Position numbers and translations under genes: made by a program. A DNA stretch of 64,000 bases from Calditrichia bacterium. Its GTDB lineage: Bacteria; Calditrichota; Calditrichia; Calditrichales; J004. This document shows positions 42,697 to 52,496 of the stretch, piece by piece (the first letter of the stretch is position 1; every line of letters begins with the position of its first letter). Under the pieces are notes generated by a model. It was not told where the DNA came from. It made no database searches and worked only from the letters and a program-made list of their open reading frames with translations. The stretch spans positions 1-64,000 of the forward strand of contig JACKAO010000007.1 in assembly GCA_020635035.1 (NCBI GenBank), read 5' to 3'.

Positions 42697-45399
42697 GTGA
42701 GAAAATTTACTCTACTATTTTTACTTTTAACTGCATTGTTTTCTTCAGCAGTTTTCGCTGGTACTATTCAGGGTTTAGTAACTTCTGCATCAGATGATTC
42801 GCCATTAGTTGGTGCGAATGTCTATTTAAAAGGCACTACAAAAGGTGCAGCTACTGATGAAGATGGTATCTATGTTATAGCTGACGTTGCAGATGGAAAA
42901 TACACATTGGTCTGTGATTATGTTGGTTATGCAACTCAGGAAGTCGATGTTACACTTGAAGGAAAACTGGAACAGAATTTCCAGATGGTTGAATTCCTTT
43001 TTTCCAAAACAATCAGTGTTATTGCAAACCGTGCTAAAGAACGTGAAACACCGGTTGCTTACACAAATGTTTCAAAAGCAAAAATTGTTGAAGAACTCGG
43101 CTCCCAGGATATTCCGATGGTATTGAATACTACACCTAGTGTTTATGCAACCATGCAGGGTGGTGGTGCTGGTGATGCGCGTATCAATGTGCGCGGTTTT
43201 AATCAAAGAAACGTTGCTATTATGATCAATGGTGTACCTGTAAATGACATGGAAAATGGCTGGGTATATTGGTCTAATTGGGATGGTGTCGGTGATGCAT
43301 CACAATCTATCCAGATGCAGCGCGGTTTGAGTGCTGTTAACCTGGCAACTCCTTCAATCGGTGGTACTATGAACGTGATTACTGACCCAACTGCTCTTAA
43401 CAGTGGTGTTCAGCTTAAACAAGAATATGGTGACGGTAACTTCCTTAAAACAACTCTTACAGCAAACTCAGGTCTTATTGATGGTAAATATGCAGTAAGC
43501 GGTTTGGTTGTCAGAAAAACAGGTGATGGTGTTATTGATAAAACCTGGACCGATGCATGGGCATATTATTTAGGCGCTGCCTGGAATATTAACCAGGATA
43601 ACCGCCTGGAACTTTATGCCGTTGGTGCTCCGCAAAGACATGGTCAAAATTTATATGCTCAGAATATTGCAGCTTACAGCCATAGTTATGCTAAAGATCT
43701 TAGTGACTATGATCCCGCGGCATTAGATAAATTTCCAGAAGCAAGCAGCGGCCGTTTATATAATGAAACATGGGGTCCTGTAAGCAGTTCTTACAAAGGT
43801 AAACAAGCTGTTGGAGATGATACATTTGATCGTTATGATCCAAACTTTTTGCATGAACGTGAAAACTTCTATCATAAACCACAGGTTAACTTAAACTGGT
43901 ATTCTAATCTTTCAAATGATCTTTCTCTAGCTTCAGTTGCTTATTATTCAGGCGGTATTGGTGGTGGAACCGGAACGCACGGAAGTATGAAATGGAATTA
44001 TAATGTAGGCATAGAAAGTCCATCTCGTTTCGTAGCATTCGATGCTACAATTGCAGCTAATGAAGCAAATGCTGATGGCTCTCTTGGAATTTTACGTAAC
44101 AGCAGAAACAACCAGGATACCTGGGGTTTAATTTCTAAATTAAACTGGAAAGTAAATACTGAATTACAGACTGTATTTGGTGTTGACCTGCGTACAGCAG
44201 AAATCGAACACTATTATGAAGTTCGCGATTTATTAGGTGGGGATTATTATCACAGAACAGGTGATTCTGATTTCTGGCCGGACGGTGGTGTTAATCTTGG
44301 TTTAGGAGACAAATTCAACTATTTCAACACAAATACAGTTAACTGGTATGGCGCTTTTGGTCAGGCAGAATATACAGTTGATCAGTGGACCGCATATGGT
44401 ACTGTTGGATTTTCATCAGTTTCTTATAAATATATTGATCACTTTAAAAAAGATACAGATGGTGGTGAATTTACACTTGAATCTGATCCGCAATATGGTT
44501 TTCAGGTTAAAGGTGGTGCCATGTATCGTCTGGATGCAAATACCGAATTGTTTGGTAATGTAGGTTATGTTGAAAAAGTGCCTATTTTTGATAATGTTAT
44601 CGATGACAACAATGGTGTTTTCTCTAAAAATCCTGAAACTGAAAAATTTACTTCTTTTGAAGCAGGAGCAAACTGGAGAGGCCTTGATAATACTCTTACA
44701 TTAAAAGGTAGTTTCTACTATACAATGTGGACAGACAGGTCTTTACCACTAAGTGTTGAATCAGCTCAGGATGTGTTTGATATTTTCTTCCTTACCGGTC
44801 TTGATCAGTTACACACAGGTTTTGAACTGGAAGCCGCATATCAGCCAATGCCGTTATTCCGCTTTGACTTAGCTGCTTCATTTGGTAACTGGAAACATAC
44901 TTCTGATGCATCTGGTGAATATCGTGCTGTAGACTCAGGAACAGGTGAATTAGATACTAAAACTTATTTGGTTGGCGTTGATGGACTTAAAATCGGGGAT
45001 GCTCCGCAAACACAATTAGCGATCGCCGGAACAGTTTTTCCTGTAGAAGGATTAACTCTGCAGTTATCTTACAGGTATTATGATCAATTCTATGCAAACT
45101 GGGATCCGACAAGCCGTATCGTTTTTGAAGGCGATGCTCCTGACAGAGTTCAAAGCTGGCAAGTACCATCTTACGGACTCCTTGATTTCCATGGATCTTA
45201 TCTGCTTCCGTTCAATGTTAATGGTGTTACCTTTAAATTGAGTGCACATGTATTTAATATCCTTGATGAGCTTTATATCTCCGATGCTACTGATAACAGT
45301 GCTTTCAATGGATTTGATAAAGATCATGATGCTGATGATGCTGAAGTATTTATGGGGCTGCCACAGACATTTAACATTGGCCTGACAGTTACTTATTAA
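42697..45399 (+). CDS. TonB-dependent receptor with carboxypeptidase-regulatory domain
   Basis: 900 aa outer-membrane transporter. GTG start with AGGAGG upstream, signal peptide (about residues 1-22, ending FAG), a CarboxypepD_reg domain (about 24-100, DSPLVGANVYLKGTTKGAATDEDG), plug domain (about 110-220: DIPMVLNTTPSV, INVRGFNQRNVAIMINGVPV), and a beta-barrel ending in LPQTFNIGLTVTY with a terminal aromatic. The substrate is unknown. It is monocistronic and followed by a strong terminator. Confidence 0.92.
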   Translation: MRKFTLLFLLLTALFSSAVFAGTIQGLVTSASDDSPLVGANVYLKGTTKGAATDEDGIYVIADVADGKYTLVCDYVGYATQEVDVTLEGKLEQNFQMVEFLFSKTISVIANRAKERETPVAYTNVSKAKIVEELGSQDIPMVLNTTPSVYATMQGGGAGDARINVRGFNQRNVAIMINGVPVNDMENGWVYWSNWDGVGDASQSIQMQRGLSAVNLATPSIGGTMNVITDPTALNSGVQLKQEYGDGNFLKTTLTANSGLIDGKYAVSGLVVRKTGDGVIDKTWTDAWAYYLGAAWNINQDNRLELYAVGAPQRHGQNLYAQNIAAYSHSYAKDLSDYDPAALDKFPEASSGRLYNETWGPVSSSYKGKQAVGDDTFDRYDPNFLHERENFYHKPQVNLNWYSNLSNDLSLASVAYYSGGIGGGTGTHGSMKWNYNVGIESPSRFVAFDATIAANEANADGSLGILRNSRNNQDTWGLISKLNWKVNTELQTVFGVDLRTAEIEHYYEVRDLLGGDYYHRTGDSDFWPDGGVNLGLGDKFNYFNTNTVNWYGAFGQAEYTVDQWTAYGTVGFSSVSYKYIDHFKKDTDGGEFTLESDPQYGFQVKGGAMYRLDANTELFGNVGYVEKVPIFDNVIDDNNGVFSKNPETEKFTSFEAGANWRGLDNTLTLKGSFYYTMWTDRSLPLSVESAQDVFDIFFLTGLDQLHTGFELEAAYQPMPLFRFDLAASFGNWKHTSDASGEYRAVDSGTGELDTKTYLVGVDGLKIGDAPQTQLAIAGTVFPVEGLTLQLSYRYYDQFYANWDPTSRIVFEGDAPDRVQSWQVPSYGLLDFHGSYLLPFNVNGVTFKLSAHVFNILDELYISDATDNSAFNGFDKDHDADDAEVFMGLPQTFNIGLTVTY

Positions 45400-45422
45400 G
45401 ATTTTTTAGTTGTAGTTTAATG

Positions 45423-45453
45423 AAGGACACCTTGAAAGGTGTCCTTTTTTTTT
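45423..45453 (+). terminator. Rho-independent terminator after the TonB receptor
   Basis: AAGGACACCTT pairs with AAGGTGTCCTT around GA and is followed by eight T. It closes the receptor gene and separates it from the ccm operon. Confidence 0.9.
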
Positions 45454-45520
45454 ATCTGAAATGGTTTTTTTTTACAGATATTTTTTTAAATTAAAAGCTT
45501 TTTAAAAATCAGGGTGGTTA

Positions 45521-46135
45521 GTGAAATTTTCTGTTCAAGGTATCAGCAAGTCATTTAATTTCAGAGAAGTTCTAAAAGATATTTCTTTTAGTGTGCCTGC
45601 TGGAAAAAGTCTTGCGCTCACAGGACATAATGGTTCGGGAAAAACGACTTTATTGCGGATACTATGCAATCTGCTCAGAGCTGATGCCGGTAAAATGGTT
45701 TTTGAAAAGCATGGAAATGAAATAAAGCCTGTGCATTTTAAAAATCATTTTTCGCTTGTGGGACCATACTTGCAGTTATATGATGAATTGACTGCTTTTG
45801 AGAATTTAGAGTTCCTGGCCCGACTTAAAAACATTGAAGATACTGATAACAAAATATATGAGATTATCAATATGACTGGTCTGAAAGGACGTGCTCATGA
45901 TTTTGTTAAAACCTATTCTTCCGGAATGAAGCAGCGCCTAAAGTACGCTTTTGCTTTGCTATCGGAACCGGATATTTTATTTTTGGATGAACCTACTTCA
46001 AATCTTGATAAGCAGGGTATTGAAGTGGTTTATAACATTATGGAAGAACAAAAGGCAAAGAAAATATTGATTTTCGCGACAAATGATGAGTCCGACTTAA
46101 AATTTGCCGATGGGATTATTTCTGTAAATGCATAA
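45521..46135 (+). CDS. ccmA: Cytochrome c biogenesis ABC ATPase CcmA
   Basis: 204 aa, Walker A GHNGSGKTTL, signature YSSGMKQRLK, Walker B DILFLDEPTSNLD. GTG start with AGGGTGG upstream. CcmA with CcmB releases holo-CcmE. Overlaps ccmB by 8 bp. ATPase family alone is generic; the assignment rests on the ccmB-F neighbours. Confidence 0.9.
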   Translation: MKFSVQGISKSFNFREVLKDISFSVPAGKSLALTGHNGSGKTTLLRILCNLLRADAGKMVFEKHGNEIKPVHFKNHFSLVGPYLQLYDELTAFENLEFLARLKNIEDTDNKIYEIINMTGLKGRAHDFVKTYSSGMKQRLKYAFALLSEPDILFLDEPTSNLDKQGIEVVYNIMEEQKAKKILIFATNDESDLKFADGIISVNA

Positions 46136-46787
46136 TTCTTTTACAATTTTTTTAAAAGATATACGTCAGGAGCTAAGATCTAAAGCCGCCCTGAATTCTA
46201 TACTATTATTCGCGATTGTCACATTGACTGCCATCTCTTTTTCAATCGGTAGTTTTGCCTTAAATACAGATATTCTTGCGGCAATGCTTTGGATAATAAT
46301 TCTGTTTTCAGCATTGTCAGGATTCTCACATGTTTTTTTGAAAGAAGAAGAATCAAGAACGGCTGATACGCTAAAGTTGATTGCCAGTCCAAATGATATT
46401 TTCTGGGGGAAGCTTCTTTTTAACCTTGTTTTACTTCTTCTTGTTTTGTTTATTATTGTGCCGCTTTTTATTGCCGTTTTTAATTTTGATGTTAAAAACC
46501 CGGGAATGTTTATAATCACAATTGCATTGGGTGCAATCGGATTATCAGCAGGGGGCACAATAGTTGCTGCTATTATAGCTAAAGCATCTTCACGCGGAGC
46601 GCTGTTTAGTGTGCTTGCTTTTCCGATTTTGTTACCGGTTATTATTTTGGGAATAACAATTACACGAATAGCATTTAAAAAAACTGAAATTGTACTTTTT
46701 ATTCCTGAGATACAGGCATTAGCTGCTTATTGTGTAATTGTTGTTACGGCGGCAGCGCTTCTGTTTGAATATATTTGGAATGATTAA
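46128..46787 (+). CDS. ccmB: Heme exporter subunit CcmB
   Basis: 219 aa with six hydrophobic segments (for example LNSILLFAIVTLTAISFSIG, LLFNLVLLLLVLFIIVPLF). It begins inside ccmA and shows FTIFLKDIRQELRSKAA and HVFLKEEESRTADTLKLIASP near the N-terminus, as in CcmB. Partner of CcmA in the inner membrane. Confidence 0.88.
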   Translation: MHNSFTIFLKDIRQELRSKAALNSILLFAIVTLTAISFSIGSFALNTDILAAMLWIIILFSALSGFSHVFLKEEESRTADTLKLIASPNDIFWGKLLFNLVLLLLVLFIIVPLFIAVFNFDVKNPGMFIITIALGAIGLSAGGTIVAAIIAKASSRGALFSVLAFPILLPVIILGITITRIAFKKTEIVLFIPEIQALAAYCVIVVTAAALLFEYIWND

Positions 46788-46901
46788 AAAAATCTAAGAT
46801 GTTGATATTTTGGGAACCTTTTTTGTACAAAAAAATTACAGAGTTTGTTTTAACCGGAACACTCATCACAAATAACTCATTCAGAGCAGGAATTAATTTA
46901 A

Positions 46902-47585
46902 ATGAATTCTAAATTAATTAATTATAGCTGGCAATTTGGGCTTTTTATATTATTGTCTCTGGTAATTATAGGGACTTATTTTTATGCGCCTCTCGCCAAA
47001 GGACTCGGGGAGTACACACGTGTTATGTATTTTCATGTGCCTGCTGCCTGGGTTACTGTCGTTGCATTTTTTATGGGCGCTTTTTACAGCTTCATGTATC
47101 TTCGAAAAAGAGATTTGTTGTTCGATTTTTATGCGGAAGCTGCCAGCCAATTAGGGATTATTTTTTGTATTCTGGCTACAATTACCGGGGCATTATGGGC
47201 TAAAGAAAGCTGGGGTGCTTACTGGAATTGGGATCCGCGTCAAACTTCGATTTTCATACTATTGCTGATATACGGAGCTTATTTTTCTCTTCGCTCGGCG
47301 ATAGAACAAAATGAGACAAAAGCAAGGCTTTCAGCGGTTTATTCATTGTTAGCGTTTATTACAGTACCTTTTTTTATTTTCATAATTCCCAGGATCTATG
47401 AATCATTGCATCCGGATCCACTTGTTAACACAGAAGGTAAATTAAAAATGAACGCTAAGATGTTGACAGTATTTTTGTCATCACTGGGTGGTTTTACAAT
47501 TGTTTTCTTCTGGTTGATGCACCTGAAAAAGACATTTATACAACTTTCTATAAAGCTTCAGAAACTCACAGATCAGGAGAATTAA
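46902..47585 (+). CDS. ccmC: Heme lyase subunit CcmC
   Basis: 227 aa, six transmembrane segments with the tryptophan-rich WWD motif WGAYWNWDPRQTS (about residues 106-118) flanked by the two conserved His (HVPAAW, then SLHPDP region). It loads heme on CcmE. A 114-bp gap after ccmB. Confidence 0.92.
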   Translation: MNSKLINYSWQFGLFILLSLVIIGTYFYAPLAKGLGEYTRVMYFHVPAAWVTVVAFFMGAFYSFMYLRKRDLLFDFYAEAASQLGIIFCILATITGALWAKESWGAYWNWDPRQTSIFILLLIYGAYFSLRSAIEQNETKARLSAVYSLLAFITVPFFIFIIPRIYESLHPDPLVNTEGKLKMNAKMLTVFLSSLGGFTIVFFWLMHLKKTFIQLSIKLQKLTDQEN

Positions 47586-47717
47586 ATGCCGGATGTTTAT
47601 ATAGTTTTGGGGATAAATCTTATTGTATGGGCGGGAATTTTTGGATATTTGGTTTCGCTTCATTCTAAGATATCTAAACTAAAATCTAAAATTGATGAAC
47701 GACTTTCACAAAAGTAG
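47586..47717 (+). CDS. ccmD: CcmD-like small membrane protein
   Basis: 43 aa, start overlapping ccmC's stop (TAAATG). MPDVYIVLGINLIVWAGIFG then YLVSLHSKISKL and a charged end. One transmembrane helix plus a basic C-terminus is what CcmD looks like; it stabilises CcmC-CcmE. Too short to be assigned by sequence alone. Confidence 0.75.
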   Translation: MPDVYIVLGINLIVWAGIFGYLVSLHSKISKLKSKIDERLSQK

Positions 47718-47755
47718 TTTTTTTGTTAAAAAGTAATATTTAAGGGGTTATTATT

Positions 47756-48160
47756 ATGAATATAAAATATATAATCGGGGCGGTTATTATCGTTGCATTT
47801 GGAATTTATGCTGTAAGTTCTTTTCAGTCTTCCATAACTCCCTACGTGAGTATAGAAGAAGCAATCGAAGCCGGTTCTACTGTTCAGGTTAAAGGTCAGC
47901 GTGTAGACAGTGGTAATTTTGATGTCGATGAGAATCTTTTCAAGTTTACACTGCAGGATAATAACGGTAAAAAGCTTGATGTTGTTTATGATGGTGCAAA
48001 ACCAGGAAATTTTGATCAGGCAACTGAAATTGTATGTGTAGGGGAATACAAGGAAGGTAAGTTCCATGCTAAAAACATTTTAGTTAAATGTCCTTCCAAA
48101 TATCAGGAAGAAGGTGGAGAACATCCTGATAATATCCCAATGAAAGGTGATCAGACATGA
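47756..48160 (+). CDS. ccmE: Heme chaperone CcmE, Cys-type
   Basis: 134 aa, N-terminal membrane anchor (about residues 4-22), OB-fold core with GQRVDSGNF and LFKFTLQDNNGK, then VGEYKEGKFHAKNILVKCPSKY. Where classic CcmE has His-x3-Tyr for covalent heme attachment, this one has C112-x3-Y116. Such Cys-x3-Tyr CcmE occurs in sulfate-reducer and archaeal systems that lack CcmH. It overlaps ccmF by 4 bp. Confidence 0.9.
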   Translation: MNIKYIIGAVIIVAFGIYAVSSFQSSITPYVSIEEAIEAGSTVQVKGQRVDSGNFDVDENLFKFTLQDNNGKKLDVVYDGAKPGNFDQATEIVCVGEYKEGKFHAKNILVKCPSKYQEEGGEHPDNIPMKGDQT

Positions 48161-50385
48161 TTTTTGGTATAACATTAACAGCATTAACTTTTACAATACT
48201 CATACTTAGTATTGTATCATACTATCTTTACCATCTTCGTAAAGAAGAGTTAATGCTAAAAATAGCCAGAAACGGATTTTATACCGCTTCCGGATTAATC
48301 GTTGTTCAGGCTGCCATTTTAATGTATGGTATACTTAATCATTATTTTGAGTGGATATATGTCTTCTCATACTCATCACGTGATTTATCCACTTATTACC
48401 TGGTTTCTACATTTTGGGCTGGCCAGGAAGGTACTTTCCTGCTTTGGCTTCTGTTTGGTTCCGCTTATGGGATTTTTATTATCCATTCCAGGAAAGATGA
48501 TGAACCATTGGTAATGAGTTTTATGAGCCTGGTTCAGGCATTTATTGTGCTCATTCTTGTAAAGAAGAGTCCGTTTGCTTATGTATGGGATGTAAATCCT
48601 GTTGGTTTTCAAGCCGGTGTGGTGCCTGTTGATGGTAATGGTTTAAATCCTCTGTTACAAGACCCCTGGATGGTGATTCATCCTCCAATTCTTTTTTCCG
48701 GTTATTCATCAACAATGATTTTGTTCTCATTTGCAATGGCGGCTCTCGTTCGTAAGCAGCATGATGAGTGGATAAAGAGTGTTTATCCATTTACGCTTTT
48801 TGTTGCAATGGCTCTTGGCACAGGTATTATTCTTGGTGGTTACTGGGCATATACAACTTTGGGCTGGGGCGGCTACTGGGGATGGGACCCTGTAGAAAAC
48901 AGTTCTTTTGTTCCATGGCTTGTTTCACTGGCTTTGTTTCACGGGATTTTAATTCAGCGAAGACAGGGCGGGATGAAGCGCATGAACCTGTTTTTAGCGA
49001 TTGCCGCGTTTGTTCTGGTGCTTTATGGAAGTTTTCTCACCCGAAGTGGTGTACTGACGGATTTTTCTGTCCACTCTTTTGGTGAATCAGAATTGTCTGT
49101 TTACCTGGTGGCTTTCCTTTTCCTTTTTACGGGTATTGGGTTTATTACCTATGCATTTAGAGTGCAGGGTGTAAAAGGTAACAATCTGAATACCGGATTT
49201 TTTACCCGGGAGCTTTTTATTGCCTTCGGAATGATGTTTATTTTGTTGTTAGCTGTATTTACATTTATCGGCACATCCTGGCCGCTGATTTCAGGTTTGC
49301 TACTGGATAAAGCTAATGCGATTGACGTGAACGCTTATAACACAATAGGCGGTCCGATTGCCATATTTTTAGGTTTATTGATAGCTCTGGCACCGGTCTT
49401 CAGCTGGAAAAGAGATAATTTTGAAAAGATAAAAAGTGTTTCTATTCATTTTGTAATAAGTATCTTTGCAACCGGATTAATGTTCTGGGGTGGTATTCGT
49501 GATCTTATTCCATTACTGATAAGTGGCGCTGCCGTTCTTATCCTATTGGTAAATGGGGAAATTGTTTACAGAATGATCAGGCAGAAGACATATGCTTTCG
49601 GTGGCTATCTCGCACATGTCGGTATTGGACTTATGTTAATCGGAATTATTACATCTTCTGTTTATGACGTTTCTAACAAAATTACACTGCCATTGCATCA
49701 GGATACTTCCATAATGGGCTATAATATCAGATACAATGGTAAACAAAATTCTCCGGATGGTAAAGACAGGGTACTGCTAACGATTAACCAAAGCCGGGAG
49801 ACCTACGCCAAATTTTATTGGAGTGAATACAACCGATCTTACATGGTTGCACCGTCGGTTGTAAATACATTTCTTGAAGACCTTTATATTTCACCAATTC
49901 AGATTATTGAAGGAAATGATGAGCGTATGTCTGATGTTGTTAATCTGAAGAAAAAAGAAATTGTACAATATGGTAACACTAAGCTCCGCTTTGTTGATTA
50001 CGATATGGGTAACCATGGGAATAATATGGGTACTGAAATGAAGATTGTTGCCAATATTGAAGTTCTGGATAGTTACGATAATGTTGTTTCGGTGATTCAT
50101 CCGGGATTAAAAATGGTAGGGCAAAACCGTGAAGATATATTAGCCGAATTACCAGGAACCGGTCAGAGTGTAAAAATTGATGGCTTGTCTGTTGAAGACC
50201 AAATGATTGTAATTTCTGTTGGAAATGCCACTGAAATAAAAAATGTAAGCCAGAAAAGCAATGAAATGCTTGCGGTTGAAGTTTCACGTAAGCCGCTAAT
50301 AAATGTACTTTGGATGGGCACTATTGTTTTGGTGATGGGTTTTGTAACCACTATTTATAACCGTACAAAAAGACAAAAACTCTGA
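48157..50385 (+). CDS. ccmF: Cytochrome c heme lyase subunit CcmF
   Basis: 742 aa, about 13-15 transmembrane segments. WWD motif GWGGYWGWDPVENSSFVPWL and flanking histidines (IHPPILFSGY, LFHGILIQ) are intact; the C-terminal periplasmic domain is large. It attaches heme to apocytochrome c. Last ccm gene; neither ccmG nor ccmH is adjacent, and the next gene is truA. A terminator follows. Confidence 0.93.
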   Translation: MIFGITLTALTFTILILSIVSYYLYHLRKEELMLKIARNGFYTASGLIVVQAAILMYGILNHYFEWIYVFSYSSRDLSTYYLVSTFWAGQEGTFLLWLLFGSAYGIFIIHSRKDDEPLVMSFMSLVQAFIVLILVKKSPFAYVWDVNPVGFQAGVVPVDGNGLNPLLQDPWMVIHPPILFSGYSSTMILFSFAMAALVRKQHDEWIKSVYPFTLFVAMALGTGIILGGYWAYTTLGWGGYWGWDPVENSSFVPWLVSLALFHGILIQRRQGGMKRMNLFLAIAAFVLVLYGSFLTRSGVLTDFSVHSFGESELSVYLVAFLFLFTGIGFITYAFRVQGVKGNNLNTGFFTRELFIAFGMMFILLLAVFTFIGTSWPLISGLLLDKANAIDVNAYNTIGGPIAIFLGLLIALAPVFSWKRDNFEKIKSVSIHFVISIFATGLMFWGGIRDLIPLLISGAAVLILLVNGEIVYRMIRQKTYAFGGYLAHVGIGLMLIGIITSSVYDVSNKITLPLHQDTSIMGYNIRYNGKQNSPDGKDRVLLTINQSRETYAKFYWSEYNRSYMVAPSVVNTFLEDLYISPIQIIEGNDERMSDVVNLKKKEIVQYGNTKLRFVDYDMGNHGNNMGTEMKIVANIEVLDSYDNVVSVIHPGLKMVGQNREDILAELPGTGQSVKIDGLSVEDQMIVISVGNATEIKNVSQKSNEMLAVEVSRKPLINVLWMGTIVLVMGFVTTIYNRTKRQKL

Positions 50386-50403
50386 TAAAATAAAAAACAA
50401 TTT

Positions 50404-50438
50404 AAAGGCTGTCTGAGATCAGGCAGCCTTTTTTTTTG
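50404..50438 (+). terminator. Rho-independent terminator after ccmF
   Basis: AAAGGCTGTCTGA pairs with TCAGGCAGCCTTT (one wobble) around GA, followed by a run of T. It closes the ccm operon. Confidence 0.9.
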
Positions 50439-50515
50439 CTTTCTTTGTCTGATTTGAAATCTTGATAAAAGTATGATAAAGGGGTATATTTAAATCTCAA
50501 TTGTACGATTTTGCC

Positions 50516-51241
50516 ATGCCAAGAATTAAAATGACCATTGAATACGACGGAACTGCTTACAGTGGCTGGCAGATTCAAAAAAACGCCCATTCTGTACAGG
50601 GTGAAATTGAGAATGCTTTAAGCATTATTTTTAGAAAAGAAGTTTTAGTAACAGGTGCCGGCAGAACAGATGCCGGTGTTCATGCACGTAATCAAATAGC
50701 ACATTGCGATGTTATTAAAACAGATCTGAAAAGATTAAGGAAATCAATTAACGGTCTTGTAAAAAAAGATATTGTAGTTAAAAGCATTGAGCTTTGTAAA
50801 CCAGATTTTCACGCAAGATTCGATGCAAAATCAAGACTTTATAAATATTATATAACCAGAGTTCCGACTGCTTTAAATCGTAATTTTGCCTGGTATATCT
50901 CATACCCGCTGGATATTGCTTTAATGAATATTGCTGCTGATAAAATTAAACAGATCAGCAATTTTAAGTCATTTTGTAAAGCTCACAGCAGCAATAAAAC
51001 CTACGATTGTATTGTAACAGAAAGTGATGTGTTTGAGAGAGATGAAGTAGTCATTTTTAAGATAAAAGCCAACCGTTTCCTGTATGGAATGGTAAGGGCT
51101 TTGACTGGAACCCTGGTCCAGATAGCTGCCGGAAAAATGACTTTGGATGATCTGACTGCACTAGCAGATGCCAGGGATCGCACAATGGTTGGTCTAACGG
51201 CTCCGGCTTCAGGATTGGTTTTGGAAGAAATTGAATATTAA
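50516..51241 (+). CDS. truA: tRNA pseudouridine(38-40) synthase TruA
   Basis: 241 aa from ATG 50516 (MPRIKMTIEYDGTAYSGWQ); an upstream in-frame TTG would add five unlikely residues. The catalytic Asp lies in VTGAGRTDAGVHA, followed by FHARFDAKSRLYKYYI and LYGMVRALTGTLV. It isomerises uridines in the tRNA anticodon arm. Usual family length. Confidence 0.93.
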   Translation: MPRIKMTIEYDGTAYSGWQIQKNAHSVQGEIENALSIIFRKEVLVTGAGRTDAGVHARNQIAHCDVIKTDLKRLRKSINGLVKKDIVVKSIELCKPDFHARFDAKSRLYKYYITRVPTALNRNFAWYISYPLDIALMNIAADKIKQISNFKSFCKAHSSNKTYDCIVTESDVFERDEVVIFKIKANRFLYGMVRALTGTLVQIAAGKMTLDDLTALADARDRTMVGLTAPASGLVLEEIEY

Positions 51242-51300
51242 TTAGTATTCATTGAATTCAATTGTATTATAAAATCTTGTGTTATTTAAGGAAATAAAAA

Positions 51301-52494
51301 GTGCGACAGTTTTTATTGGTTACAGCCGGAATTATTTTCGGTATCCTTATTTACGGGACTATCGACTCTCTGGCAAATAATGATCAGGAAAATTCCGGAT
51401 CATCTGAGACAGTAGATGACAGTCTCAAACCGGTAAGCCAGCATGCAATTCAAACAATCGAAGGTTCACGCTCAACAGCAATTACCCGGGCTGTAAGCCT
51501 GGTGAGTCCGGCAGTAGTTTCGATTAGTGTTATAAAAATCGAAGAACGGGTGCAGCGTAGTCCGTTTTCAGGTGATCCTTTCTTTGAGCGTTTTTTCCCG
51601 GAAATATATCGCGACAGGGTTTACAGGGAACGGGTACAGTCACTTGGATCTGGATTTGTGATTTCTGATGACGGATATATTGTTACAAACGATCATGTTG
51701 CCGGTCATGGAAAAAAGATTACCATTAATACGGAAAATGGCCAGGAATACGAAGCATCGCTGGTTGGTCATGATTATGATTCGGATATTGCATTACTTAA
51801 AGTGGACGACCATGTGTTTAAGCACGTTGAACTTGGCAATTCGGATGATGTAATAATAGGGGAATGGGGTATTGCTCTTGGAAATCCATTTGGGTTGTTC
51901 AAAAAAAATAAACCTACCGTCACTGTTGGTGTAATCAGTGCAACAGATCGTGACTTTGGAAGAATTGAAGAAGGCCGTATTTACCAGGATATGATTCAAA
52001 CCGATGCGGCAATCAATACAGGAAACAGTGGCGGACCGCTTGTAAATGCCAATGGTGAAGTAATCGGGATGAACACCTTTATTTTTACCGGTGATAAATA
52101 TGCAACGGGTTCTGTTGGAATTGGATTTGCGATTCCGGTAAACCGAATCAAAGAAATAGTAAACGGTATTAAAGAAAACAAGATTGATCGTGATTATTGG
52201 GTTGGTTTGAGTTATCTCAACTTAAATCGTTATGTTGCAAGGCAGCTCGGTTATCCCAGTGCAGAAGGTATTTATGTTTCTAAAATAATTAGGAATAGTC
52301 CTGCAGAAAAAGCAGGTGTTGAACTTGGAGATGTCATCCTGGAAATAAATAATATCCCTGTAAAAAACGAAAACACCGTTGATTTAGCAATGGGCTCCGA
52401 TTATTTACAGGTGGGAGATAAATTGCCTGTTAAAGTCTGGCGAAATGGCTCAGAAAAAAAATTAGAAATTTTACTTGAGAAAAGGGAAAGATAA
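51301..52494 (+). CDS. htrA: HtrA/DegP-type periplasmic serine protease
   Basis: 397 aa, GTG start with AAGGAAAT upstream. N-terminal membrane anchor (residues about 3-21), trypsin-like domain with catalytic H132 (VTNDHVAGHG), D162 (DSDIALLK), S243 (TGNSGGPL), then one PDZ domain (about 300-395, IIRNSPAEKAGVELGDVILEI). Degrades misfolded envelope proteins. It is followed after 2 bp by purB. Confidence 0.92.
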   Translation: MRQFLLVTAGIIFGILIYGTIDSLANNDQENSGSSETVDDSLKPVSQHAIQTIEGSRSTAITRAVSLVSPAVVSISVIKIEERVQRSPFSGDPFFERFFPEIYRDRVYRERVQSLGSGFVISDDGYIVTNDHVAGHGKKITINTENGQEYEASLVGHDYDSDIALLKVDDHVFKHVELGNSDDVIIGEWGIALGNPFGLFKKNKPTVTVGVISATDRDFGRIEEGRIYQDMIQTDAAINTGNSGGPLVNANGEVIGMNTFIFTGDKYATGSVGIGFAIPVNRIKEIVNGIKENKIDRDYWVGLSYLNLNRYVARQLGYPSAEGIYVSKIIRNSPAEKAGVELGDVILEINNIPVKNENTVDLAMGSDYLQVGDKLPVKVWRNGSEKKLEILLEKRER

Positions 52495-52496
52495 TA

